A DNA stretch of 31,201 nt, from positions 1 to 31,201 of the forward strand of contig JAPMOS010000307.1 of assembly GCA_027972325.1 (NCBI GenBank), read 5' to 3'. A program made the position numbers and the translations under genes. Below are positions 20,909 to 29,971 of this stretch, piece after piece. The notes beneath the pieces were generated by a model. The model was given only the letters and a program-made list of their open reading frames with translations, was not told the DNA's origin and searched no databases. The stretch's first letter is position 1. Every line of letters starts with the position of its first letter. Origin of the DNA: Paratrimastix pyriformis. Lineage: Eukaryota > Preaxostyla > Paratrimastigidae.

Positions 20909-21972
20909 TTACTTGAACTTCTTCCCCGCATTCACCCCCACCGACACCTTCACCACACGCGGACGCGACTCCCGCTTCAAAGCGTCGATGGCCTCCCTCT
21001 GCTCCGGGGTTGCCATGACACAAAACGTCCCGTCCCACCGCCCACTTGACCACGCCACTTCTGATCTCCAAATATCGGAGACCTCTACCACAATGTGGTG
21101 GTTCTTGAGGTACTCCTGCATCTGCTGCGGCCACTCGACACCGGCCGCACGAATAAAGGCCAAACGATGGTCCGCCCGGAGAGGCCGATCCTCCCCCGGA
21201 GCGATCTGTACTATGCGCTTGCCCCGGAAGATCTCCGGGATGTGGGGCTGTCCCACCGAGCATGTCACAGACACACGCCATGCACCCGGCTGGCGAGCAG
21301 GCTTGACCCAAACTACCGGGGTGGCGATCAATAAGTCAGCGATTGCGAACAGACACTGCGCACTCGGGTTCGCTTCACGCAACCATTGGCGAACCTCCTC
21401 TTCTTTAGCTTCCAGGGGCAAACCACCCAGATGAGCCCTCATTGTAACAAAGGTCACAGCTGAGGCCGGCCGCTCACATTCACTTCCCAGATCAGTCAGG
21501 ACGGCCTGATTCCGACTTGCAAAAGCTCCAAGAATCTCCGCGGCATCGGGTCTCAGACACGTCACGCCAAAGTTCCTTCTTCCAGGCCTTGTTGAACACG
21601 GGCCTCGCCAAGGATCTCACGAAGCTGGCATTCAAGTTCGTACCAGCTAAATTGCACAGCACTTGGCTCAAATTTAATAGCGAATCTCATTGTCTCAGCC
21701 TGTAATTCACAAAAGGCAATTGACAAACAAAGACCCAAGATGAGCCCAACAAACATCCTTGATAGGCGGACTTTCGGTAGGAAAGCCACTATCCAATTAA
21801 CACAGACCATAACTTTTTCCTTCTTTTCACCCTGCTCCTCGGCCTGGCTCTTTTCGGCCACTCTTTTTTTACCAGCCGCCTCCATTCTTTGGCGATTGGC
21901 TTCAGCCTCAACACTTTCCAGCGTCAGAGGAACCGCACCAGCATCTTCAACAGAATGAGTTTCAGAAGACAT
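20909..21972 (-). CDS. SGRWDG-family membrane protein gene 1
   Basis: ATG at 21972 (MSSETHSVEDAGAVPLTLES). Residues 20-55 are charged and helical (EAEANRQRMEAAGKKRVAEK). Two hydrophobic stretches follow, VMVCVNWIVAFL and RMFVGLILGLCLSIAFCELQ (residues 73-89), the second a likely membrane helix. Then FEPSAVQFSWYELECQLREI. The first frame ends at 21562 and a second frame opens at 21565, continuing for 218 codons: one break or a very short intron. The second part has an RRM-like look (TMRAHLGGLP, EEEVRQWLREA, AWRVSVTCSVG), then EYLKNHHIVVEVSDIW and AWSSGRWDGTFCVMATPEQR, and a basic end (VNAGKKFK). I do not recognise the family. The RRM-like part would suit a LINE ORF1, and the 183-bp leader is shared with the LINE. 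Confidence 0.55.
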
Positions 21973-22046
21973 CGTCAATTGGCCAATAGAAAAGGCGAAG
22001 ATCCCAAATTCAAACACTTTCCAGGTCGGTAGGACCGGGGGAAGCG

Positions 22047-22229
22047 GGGAGAAAACAGCCATCCCAACCCCCGCCAACCCTCCTGATCCCATCTCTCTCC
22101 CGTCCACCACCGGCCCCTTCGCCCCTTCCAGAGGTCTTCCCCCTCTCCGTACCAGCATTCCCAGTTCTCATTACCAGTCTTTATCCAACCCAGACAACCA
22201 CGCTTCTCGCCCCTCTCTTTTGGATCAAC
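22047..22229 (-). repeat. Shared leader module, SGRWDG gene 1 version
   Basis: Same 183-bp block as 19238-19420, lying 75 bp upstream of the ATG of SGRWDG gene 1 (21972). The sequence upstream of the block (22230-22400) is only patchily similar to that upstream of LINE copy 2. Confidence 0.75.
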
Positions 22230-22688
22230 TACATTTACCCCTTTATTAATTCCCCACCCAATTCCCGTTCCCCTCCTTCTTGTCTGTGATATCTCCACCC
22301 ACTCCAATTTTACCTTCCACCTCTCTCCACCAATTCCACCATCTGTTCCACCCCTCAGTTGCATAATGATTCCCCTCCCCATTCCAACCAAGCCCCCACC
22401 CCCTTCTTTCCCTTTTCCCATATCCCCTCGCCCCCTTTCCCCTCGTTTTTCGGTATTCAATACATCGTGCCCCCAAACAAAACTCGCGATTACACGATCC
22501 ACCTCTCCAATTGCGCCCACCCCTTCCATTATTCTCCACCCAGTCCCCTTTCTGCACCCTTTACCAGCTCCCTTCCACTCGTTTTCAGACAGTGCCAACA
22601 CAGAAGGACAGGGAGAAATAGGGGGGCCGATGATCACAGCAGCTGCCCACCCCCACGCACCCGTCCACAACCCGCCCAGCTCCTTCAC
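22230..22688. other. Intergenic, pyrimidine-rich on the plus strand
   Basis: No gene I can support. It separates the stop of SGRWDG gene 2 (22689) from the leader of gene 1. A minus-strand frame runs through it but is Gly/Arg/Trp-rich and low complexity. Confidence 0.4.
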
Positions 22689-23698
22689 TCACAGCCCGCC
22701 CGTATCCGCAACAACAACAGCCCCCACTTCCTGCCCCCTCCGCGCCATAGCCCGGGCCCTGGGGACCTCGTCGGTCGGGATGCGGAGGACGAAGCCCCCG
22801 TCCCACCGCCCCGAATCCAAATCGCGATCCTTCAGTTTGATTTGGTCCGGGGCGGTGAGACCGCTCGTCGCAAACCACCGCATCACGTCGGCCACCGATC
22901 TGCAACCAGCCGGCCGCAGCACGATGACCGTCTTGCCAGGCACATTCTCGAACTGCTCCGACCGCTCTCCGGCAAAATCGGCCGGCGACCCGCCACGACC
23001 GATGGCCACACTGGCGGGCCCCTCACCACACATAGCACACGGAACACCTTCATCATAGGGTCTTGCACCTACCAAGAGATGATCATTCCCAACCCCACCT
23101 GACAGACCTTGCCATGAACTTGTTTCCCAGTCACAAAGCAGCCAGGATTGGCTTCCTAATCGCTTTCAGGAGCAACTCCAGGGAGAAGTCCCCAACAATC
23201 GTAGTGGCTGAGCGCGACTCAGGTAATTCCTCCATTCGGTGGTCCAGGATGTCCAATCCCTTCACCCCACAAAACTTGTCCAATAGCTCTAAATCGTCTT
23301 CATAGATGAGCACCTCAAAGGGAGGGGTAGGAGCCCTCCACAAGCGGCTCAGCGAATCCATCCCTCTCCATTGCCAATGTCAAGTTTCGATAGTTGGGCG
23401 AGGACGAGTCCAGAGGCTTCTTGAAACGAACCGGAACACGGACTCTCTGCGACAAAAGAGACATCATCCAACAAACTACCAGTAAGACCACGATCACATT
23501 GATAGGGCCAGGACCCGATGCAGGTCCCCCCCTCACCCCACCACAAAAGCGAAATGTACCGACCTTACCCTCGTCTCTTTTGCTCGCAGCCTCCGATTGC
23601 GCAACAGCTGCTTCTGCATCCCGTTTCTTCTCCTCAATCTTCCCGGCTTCTTCCATTTGCTCCATCGTCATCCCAGATTGTTCCTCAGTCTTGTTCAT
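22689..23698 (-). CDS. SGRWDG-family membrane protein gene 2
   Basis: ATG at 23698 (MNKTEEQSGMTMEQMEEAGK). Residues 10-45 are a charged helix (KIEEKKRDAEAAVAQSEAAS). A membrane helix INVIVVLLVVCWMMSLLSQ lies at about residues 66-84, followed by a basic segment RVRVPVRFKKPL. The frame then changes (about 23350) to a block with FEVLIYEDDLELLDKFCGV and FSLELLLKAIRKPI. It changes again (about 23100) to a block with a CAMCGEG pair, VPGKTVIVLRPAGCRSVADV, FATSGLTAPDQIKLKDRD and LDSGRWDGGFVLRIPTDEV, and stops at 22689. Charged N-terminus, one helix, basic strip and a final SGRWDG domain match gene 1. The changes of frame may be introns or breaks. Confidence 0.52.
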
Positions 23699-23785
23699 TG
23701 GAAAATAGCAAGAGGCAGCGAGAGAATCGACGCAAAAAACGGGGCAAAGGAATTCAAAACTCGAGGGTCTATGCGACCGGGGGAC

Positions 23786-24079
23786 CGACAAACATCGTGA
23801 TACCGGTTCTGATGATGCAAATCGATGAGTTTCATCGAAAAAACACTTGGGATGATGTCAGAACACCACCTCGAAAAATTCGATTTCTATTGAAAATCCA
23901 TACCGCCGGTATGGATTTTAGTACCCCCGACAAACATCGCGATACCGGTTCTGATGATGTAAATCGATGAGTTTCATCGAAAAAACACTTGGGATGATGT
24001 CGGAACACCACCTCGAAAAATTCGATTTCTAATGAAAATCCATACCGCCGGTATGGATTTTAGTACCCCCGACAAACAT
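23786..24079. repeat. 142-bp tandem repeat carrying three palindromes per unit
   Basis: Two full units (23786-23927 and 23928-24069) and the first 10 bases of a third. Each unit has a perfect palindrome with 13-base arms and one central base (23893-23919, 24035-24061; arm AAAATCCATACCG), a 7-base-arm hairpin TCGATGA/TCATCGA (about 23822-23838), and a TCGAA/TTCGA stem. The units differ at only a few bases. It ends about 55 bp before the ATG at 24134, so a regulatory role for that gene is possible. Confidence 0.9.
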
Positions 24080-24133
24080 TTGATGGTTTAGTGGCTCTAA
24101 CCTTGGGTAATAGCCACACTTGATCCCGCCAAA

Positions 24134-26428
24134 ATGCCCAAGGAAAGCACTCAGGAACTTCGTGAGACGCGCAGCGGCCGCCGTTACCCGACTCCTCGTC
24201 ACTCGCGGGATGACTCGGAGGAACGAGGCCATTCGAGGAAACGTGCGCGCGCTGAACCCAAGTCATCCGCCGCCGATGCAGCGCCGGCCTCGCCTCTTCG
24301 CCTGGACACTGTCACCGAAGATGAAGCTGAGCAAGAGGAGACCCAACGCGCCAGCCAGGAACACGAGGCGACCGAACAGGAACAAGAGGAGATCCAACAT
24401 GCCAGCCAAGATGCCGATCAACATCACCCAGTCGTCTTCATTCCATCAGCCGAGCATTCTTCCAGCAGCGAACATGCGCGGGCGAGCGTGCTACCCGAGC
24501 CGCCCACCGCCGAGCCCGAGGAGACCCCTGAGCCTGAGCAGACCACCGTGCCAGAGCAGACCACCGAGCCCGTGCCTGAGCAGCCCACCATCGAACCTTT
24601 GGAGACCACCACAACTGAACCAGAGGTGACTACCTCCGACCCTGTGCAGGCCACCACCACCGAACCCGCAGAACCCTCAGAACCCGAACCGGCGCAGTCC
24701 GAACTACAGCAAACCGGCACAGAACCGGAAGCCGCCGAGCAGTCCGTCCCTGGTGAACCCGAGCAGCTCGCCGAACCCGAGCAGCCCGCCGAACCTGAGC
24801 TGACCCCAGAACCCGAGCAGACCGCAGCCCCTCCTCCGACGCCCTCAAAGCAGCCCCCCCAACGCCGGACCGCCCCTCCGTCGTCCTCCTCCGAAACCGA
24901 GGGCGGGTTCGCCTCCCAAGAAACTGCCCGACTCCATCCCGCCCAAGACGCCAGCACAGGCCCCCCCGGCTATCAAGAGGTCCGCTCCCGTTCCCCCGAC
25001 ATCGATCCTGGCAACCCAGCGTTCACCGCCGCCGCCGGCTGCTGGTTCAATCGTTGCTCTCAAGACGCCTCCGCCTCCGGCATCCGTGCCTTCCAGAACC
25101 CCACGTGCAGCCCCTGTCGCGTCCTCCGCCTCACGTGCAGCCCCGGTCACCGCCACGAGCACTACTGCCACGCCTCCAGCAGTGGCTCCGGGTCGGGCTT
25201 CCGTGCCTCCCAGAACCCCACGTGCAGCCCCGGTCACCGCCACGAGCACGACTGCCACGCCTCCAGCAGTGGCTCCGGGTCGGGCTTCCGTGCCTCCCAG
25301 AAGCCCCGGTCACCGCCACGAGCACGACTGCAAAGCCTCCAGCAGTGGCTCCGGATCGAGCTTCCGTGCCTCCCAGAACGCCCCGCACCGCCACGAGTTC
25401 CACGTCATCAGTCCCTCCCACAACTTCGAGTCCTCATCAGCCTCTGTCGTCGTCGAACACCGCCCCCGCCCCTCAATCGGTCTGTTTTTCTGTTTTACCT
25501 CTTGTGGGTTCCTTAAAACCTCTCCTCCAGGATCTACCTCGTCTGGCAATCGGAGACAAAGGAAGTGTTGAAACTCACTCGACAGGCATTTTACGAACGG
25601 ATCTTTCCCAAGCTGCTGGCAAGTTGGTTCCCGAGCACAAACCATCTGAATCGCGGTCTCATCGTCCCTGTTCATTTTTTCGAGACCATGGCTGAGTACC
25701 GACTCTCCGGTGCCATCTGTGTTGAGTTGCACAAGGTACTTAACCGGTTGGGACTCACCTTCGGAAAATCCTGTTTTCGATGACCTGCGGTCAAAGTGCT
25801 GATATCGAGAAGACCTACCAGTTCCTGACTTCAAGAGCCTTGATGATTCTTGTGTGTCTGGATTCCGAGGCTGCATTCGGCGTCGACCGTGCCGTCGATG
25901 GCCACATGAGGCTGGATGAGCTTGCCCTCTGGGAACGCACTTTCCCCTTCTACGTCAAGGGAGGTTTTTCATGACCGTTCCATGTTGGAACTCACTGACT
26001 ACTACGGAGAACAGTTCCCCAAGGTATTCCAGGCTTGCGAACGTGAATACCTCGCTCTCTCCGAAGACGAACGGAAGACCTATGACTGGTCGATTCAGTG
26101 CCACAAGTTCCGCACCAACACCTGCTACCGCGAGATTCCGGCCCATTGGGACTGTCTCTTCAAGTTCACTGGGAACGCATAAACAACCCGAGACTTTTTG
26201 TCTCTATCTCTCTCCGCCACCTTCTTCCCGCTTTCCATGTGTCCCTGTTTTTTTGAAAAGAGTGGCTATTACCCCCTGGAGCCTAGTCGCATCGAGAAGA
26301 CCGTTGATCTATTGTTCGACCATAACTTTTATCTTGTGCGGAACCCGTCAGCGTGGGTCCGTTCACCGAGAAGAGCGTGTGCCAGCCGTAGTTCGTCCTA
26401 CAAGGGGAACAAAACAGAGATGGCGTGA
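24134..26428 (+). CDS. Duplicated low-complexity gene, copy A (multi-exon, function unknown)
   Basis: ATG at 24134 in GCCAAAATG context. Exon 1 codes a basic start (RRYPTPRHSRDDSEERGHSR), a Glu/Gln-rich part, a long Pro/Glu/Thr-rich part (repeats of EPEQ), then a Pro/Ala part (VAPGRASVPPRTPRAAPVTA) best read in a different frame after a run of seven C near 24855. An intron of 51 bp lies at 25480-25530 (GTCTGT to CTCCAG). Exon 2 reads [36 protein letters not shown] and, after frame changes, [20 protein letters not shown] and [13 protein letters not shown] last segment at about 26260-26428 reads SRIEKTVDLLFDHNFYLVRN and then stops. I do not recognise the folded part. The second copy keeps the same intron. 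The gene could be expressed, or both copies could be decaying. Confidence 0.5.
25100..25345 (+). repeat. 76-87 bp minisatellite in exon 1 of copy A
   Basis: About three units sharing GTGCAGCCCCGGTCACC at 25136, 25223 and (shortened) about 25302. In one frame they code TATPPAVAPGRASVPPR-type repeats, rich in Pro, Ala and Thr. Confidence 0.8.
25480..25530 (+). other. Intron of copy A (51 bp)
   Basis: GTCTGTTTTTC donor, T-rich body and CTCTCCTCCAG acceptor. The matching stretch in copy B (26948-27001) has the same borders and differs in its middle. That is the pattern expected of a real intron. Confidence 0.65.
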
Positions 26429-26521
26429 GAAATAGTGCTTTCCTTGTGTCTGATTTTGAACTTCCTGGTTTTGAAAAGAGTGGCTGTTACCCCTGGAGTA
26501 TCCCGCATGGAAACCGCCAAA

Positions 26522-27826
26522 ATGCAGAGGAAGCACGCAAGTCATGCCATGCTTAGCAGACGGACTCGGTCTCGCCAGGTGATCATTCTCGTCGAGGACG
26601 TTCCCGAGTCCCTTCCTGAGCCCCTTCCTGAGTCCCTTCCTGAGCCCCTTCCTGAGTCCCTTCCTGAGCCCTTCCTGAGCCCCTTCCTGAGTCCCTTCCT
26701 GAGCCCCTTCCTGAGCCCCTTCCTGAGTCCCTTCCTGAGCCCCTTCCAGAGCCCCTTCCTGAGCCCCTTCCTGAGCCCCTTCCTGAGCCCCTTCCTGAGC
26801 CCCTTCCTGAGCCCCTTCCTGAGCCCCTGAGCCCCTTCCTGAGCCCCTTCCTGAGCCCCTTCCTGAGCCCCTTCCTGAGCCCCTTCCCGGCATGATGCCA
26901 CGACAAGCCCCCGGCTACGAAGTCCGCTGCTCCCCGCTCCTCGATCGGTCTGTTTACTGTTTTCCCTGATGTGTTGTGGGTTTCTCATGCCTCTCCTCCA
27001 GGACCTACGACTTCTTTCAACCGGAGGACAAGACCGAGGTGCACCTAAGCCGACAGGCTTTTACGAACGGATCTTCCCAAGCTGCTGGCAAGTTGGTTCC
27101 CGAACACGAAACATCTGAATCCCGGCCTCATCGTCCCCGTTCACTTTTTGGAAGCCGTTGACTGAGTACCATTTCTCCGCTCCCATCTGTGTTGAGTTGC
27201 ACAAGGTACTCACCCGGATGGTTCTCGCTTTCGGTGGCGTCCTTTTTCCTTGACCAGCGGACGCTGTTCTGATACGTCGCAGACCTACAGGGCCTGTCAG
27301 CAAGAGCCTTGCTCATTACCCTGCTCCTTGATTCCGAGGCTGCATTCGACATCGACCACCCCATCGAGGGCCCGATGAGGCTCGATGAGATCGTCCTCTG
27401 GGAACGCTCTTACCCCTTCTACCTCAGGGGTTCTTCGTGACCGTTCCCTGTTGGAGCGCACTGACTACTACGGAGAACAGTTCCCAAGGTATTCCTGGCC
27501 TGCGAACGTGAATACCTCTCTCTCCGCGGACGAACGGAAGACCTATGACTGGTCGATTCAGTGCCACAAGTTCCGCACCAGCACCTGCTCGCGCGAGCTT
27601 CCTACCCTTTGGGACTTCCTCTTAACTGGGCCCCTTCCTCTGCCCCTTCCTGTCCTTGTGGCTGAGCCCGAACCCGTGCCGGAATCCGTGCCCCTTCCCG
27701 AGAACGTGCCGGTAGCCGATGATGACGAAGATGAATGGTTTGCCGGCGATAAATTCGGATGACGACACTGGCAACAACGACTACAACGCCAACCCCCAAG
27801 GCGAAGACGAAGACGAAGACGAGTAA
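26522..27826 (+). CDS. Duplicated low-complexity gene, copy B (degraded or misread paralogue)
   Basis: ATG at 26522 again in GCCAAAATG context ([18 protein letters not shown]). Exon 1 is short and dominated by a 12-bp repeat coding PESLPEPL. A one-base shift near 26670 turns the frame into FLSP repeats. The intron of 54 bp (26948-27001) matches copy A. Exon 2 aligns with copy A at roughly 85% by eye: for example TDYYGEQFP and [20 protein letters not shown] are kept. It has extra one-base gaps, so the frame is broken several times. The 3' part departs from copy A and ends in an acidic tail (VADDDEDEW, then GEDEDEDE with TAA at 27824-27826). It is likely a tandem duplicate that is losing function. 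Confidence 0.42.
26604..26888 (+). repeat. 12-bp minisatellite CCTTCCTGAGCC
   Basis: About 24 units of CCTTCCTGAGYCC type, 12 bases each, with a few shorter ones. In the starting frame it codes alternating LPES and LPEP. The T/C variation of the early units is lost later, suggesting recent expansion. Confidence 0.92.
26948..27001 (+). other. Intron of copy B (54 bp)
   Basis: GTCTGTTTACTG donor and GCCTCTCCTCCAG acceptor, same position as the intron of copy A. Confidence 0.6.
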
Positions 27827-28400
27827 TGAATCTGGTTCTCTTTTTGATCCGAAATTAGAGGCTCGACGTTTTCTCTCGAAAAAAGGAGGAGGAAGTGCGT
27901 CAGGGTGAAGCAAGGTGAAAGTGAAGCAAGGAGGATTTGGGAGGGTCTGTTCATGAAAACCCGCGGGCCCTCACTACAGACAGGCCGAGTGGGGAGGGTC
28001 TGTCCACGAAAACCCGGAGGCCAGAGCGTCGGGCTTTTTTCTATAGAAATCTCAATGTCTATAGCGTCCACAGAAACCCTGGAACAGTTTTCTAGTTCCT
28101 CTTCCCCCCTAGCAAGCCGAAGCAAAGCGGCAGACATGAGGAACAATCCTGCCCTTTGGGGTGCCCCGGGGGTCTTCATTGGGGGCAGGAGTAAACAGGG
28201 AGGTCTGATAACCTGGTTCTCGCGTCAAAAAGAGCGGGAGCTGAGGATAGTAACCCACGGGGATATTATTATACTCTGTTTATTTCTTGTAAAATGTTTT
28301 GAGTGGATTTCCAACACACGCGTCGTGACTCCGATGGTTTCGTCCTTTGAGGGAGAGAGGGATACCCTTATCCGATAAATAAAAGGCTCGTTACAGTATG
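27827..28400. other. Downstream of copy B: direct repeat and possible polyadenylation signal
   Basis: No confident gene. A direct repeat of GGGAGGGTCTGT plus GAAAACCCG begins at 27939 and 27992 (53-bp spacing). A plus-strand frame of 157 codons ends at 28378, its stop overlapping ATAAATAAAA, a possible AATAAA-type signal. Its composition is only weakly protein-like. Confidence 0.35.
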
Positions 28401-28404
28401 TGTG

Positions 28405-29070
28405 GTTTCTAGTTAACTCTCGTCAACTTTTTGACTAGAGCTCTAGTGAGTTCTTGCCGACAAGTTTGTTGACTAATTTTTTTATAACTCTAGTCAAATC
28501 TGACAAGAATTTTAGTCAAATCTTGCTGACTCACTTGTCGACCGACAGCCGACTAAAAGATGAGTCACGACTCTTGTCACTCTTGTACTTGACTGGTCTT
28601 GTCAACTCTTGTCCTGACTCGTCTTGTAAATGTAAATGTCTTGCACTGACTGACTTGTCATTTTTTGTACGCGAATTATGACGTGAGGGGGATGAGAATT
28701 GAACCACTGACCTGCAACTTGCTGACCTGACACCCTACCTGCTGGACTATAATGGCATGACCTACCGAGTGGGTAGTCGAACATGCCACTCAAACAAAAG
28801 GCCAGTGTTTGCGGGTGGTTCTCGTAAGCTTGTGCTGGTTTGTAACATGTTGCGGCTTGTCACATTCTTGTCGGGGGGCCGATCAACCTATGTTGTTTGA
28901 CTGACCCCAGCCGACAAGATTTGACTGATCCCTCGGCCAGTCAACTGCGTCAGTCAACAAACTTCAGTCTGGACAAGACTCCTGCTGACTGACGGGTCAG
29001 TGGTCACAAAACTTCAGTCAAATTCTCGCCGACAAGAGCGTCAGTGCTTGTCAATTTCAGTCACCTCTTG
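28405..29070. repeat. Degenerate TTGTC/GACT-word tract
   Basis: About 650 bp in which TTGTC, TTGAC, GACTC and their complements (GACAA, GTCAA, GAGTC) recur every 10 to 20 bases on both strands without a fixed period. Examples are around 28570-28660 and 28900-29060. It contains the palindrome CTAGAGCTCTAG (28434-28445). It does not code for protein. Confidence 0.7.
28683..28760 (-). other. tRNA-like sequence (SINE head or tRNA pseudogene), minus strand
   Basis: On the minus strand an A box TAGTCCAGCAGG (28749-28738) and a B box GGTTCAATTCT (28705-28695) are 32 bases apart, as in tRNA genes. Arms do not pair well: the T loop has eight bases if the best stem is used. It is therefore a tRNA-derived promoter and not a working tRNA. 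Confidence 0.5.
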
Positions 29071-29074
29071 TCGA

Positions 29075-29151
29075 GTCGGGTCGGTCTAGTACAGGCGGTA
29101 GCACGTCAGGTACTAGAACAGAAGGTCGGCGGTTCAATTCCCGCTTCTGAC
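29075..29151 (+). other. tRNA-like sequence (SINE head or tRNA pseudogene), plus strand
   Basis: A box TAGTACAGGCGG (29087-29098) and B box GGTTCAATTCC (29131-29141), 32 bases apart. GTCGGGT at 29075 can pair with TTCTGAC at 29145-29151 in six of seven positions, two or more of them G-T. The T stem is GCGG/CCGC with an eight-base loop. Total length is 77. The stretch after it (29160-29540) could be a SINE body, but I see no poly(A) or LINE-like tail. Confidence 0.5.
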
Positions 29152-29159
29152 GAGGTTAA

Positions 29160-29549
29160 AAAGCCTGAAGGCTTCCCGGGACCTATGGCCGGTCTTTCCG
29201 CTCTTGCCGAAAAGACGGACCATCCGCGTTGGAAAAAACTTGGGATTAGGCCCCCAAGACGTAAGGTTCGATGTCGGACAGCTCGAATCGATACGGGTAG
29301 TACGGTCGCTGATGTTCCGGTGGCGGGGCTCCCCTAGATCGAGATTGTGATGGGGACTCTGCAGTGACCTCTGTCGACACGTTACCGCGGGCACGCGCGC
29401 CTTAGCGGTCCCGAAAGGAGCCCTTGCCGAGGGTACCTCCCCGGCCAGTCCGAGTTCGAGATCTGAATGAGTTCCGAGCGGAACCAACGCGGGCGGTGCC
29501 CTGCCAGGGAGAACACCCTGGTGGGAGAACAGTTTCCCCGGGGTTCTAG
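29160..29549. other. No recognisable gene; possible SINE body or intron
   Basis: Balanced composition with short open frames only. It ends in GGGGTTCTAG, which would serve as a splice acceptor for the coding segment that starts at 29550. Confidence 0.3.
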
Positions 29550-29971
29550 CCGATCAGCACATTCAAATTGCGTGCTCTGTTCCCTCGTGCAAGCATATTG
29601 CCGAGGAGAATCATCTTAGTGACTTTCAAGTTCATTTTCTAAAAGAGCACCCACAATGTGGCAAGCGCGAAGTGTTTCTTGAATTTTTCAATCGCGCTGA
29701 GGAAGATGATCTGGTCTTCCACGACCTTGACCACATTTCTACTTTCAAGAATTCGATGCTGGATGAATTTTGCAAACTCTTTGGGCATTTGGGTTTCTCT
29801 TCTGGAGCGCTTCCTTCGAGTACCTTGTTGAAGGGCATCATTGAATCGCTGCAGAAGGGCTGTTCTCCAGCTGTGTCTCGGGATCGCATTGCCGTCTGGA
29901 TCCAGAAACTATTGTCCTCGTTTATGTGGCAGGCCATCTCATTCTCGCCACTCTTCGGCATCCTCAACTGA
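29550..29971 (+). CDS. C2H2-finger-like coding segment, unidentified
   Basis: A plus-strand frame is open from an acceptor-like TTCTAG (29544-29549) to the stop TGA at 29969-29971. It begins ADQHIQIACSVPSCK and has the spacing C-x4-C-x14-H-x4-H over codons 29573-29648, like a single C2H2-type zinc finger. It then reads KREVFLEFFNRAEEDD, HISTFKNSMLDEFCKLFGHL and LLKGIIESLQKG, which are helical and mixed in composition, as in a real protein. I do not recognise a family. It could belong to a host gene or to a mobile element. Nothing nearby settles which. Confidence 0.45.

Noticed and set aside
29075-29151. Functional tRNA gene
   Set aside because: A and B boxes fit, but the anticodon arm does not form and the T loop has eight bases, so a tRNA-derived repeat is more likely.
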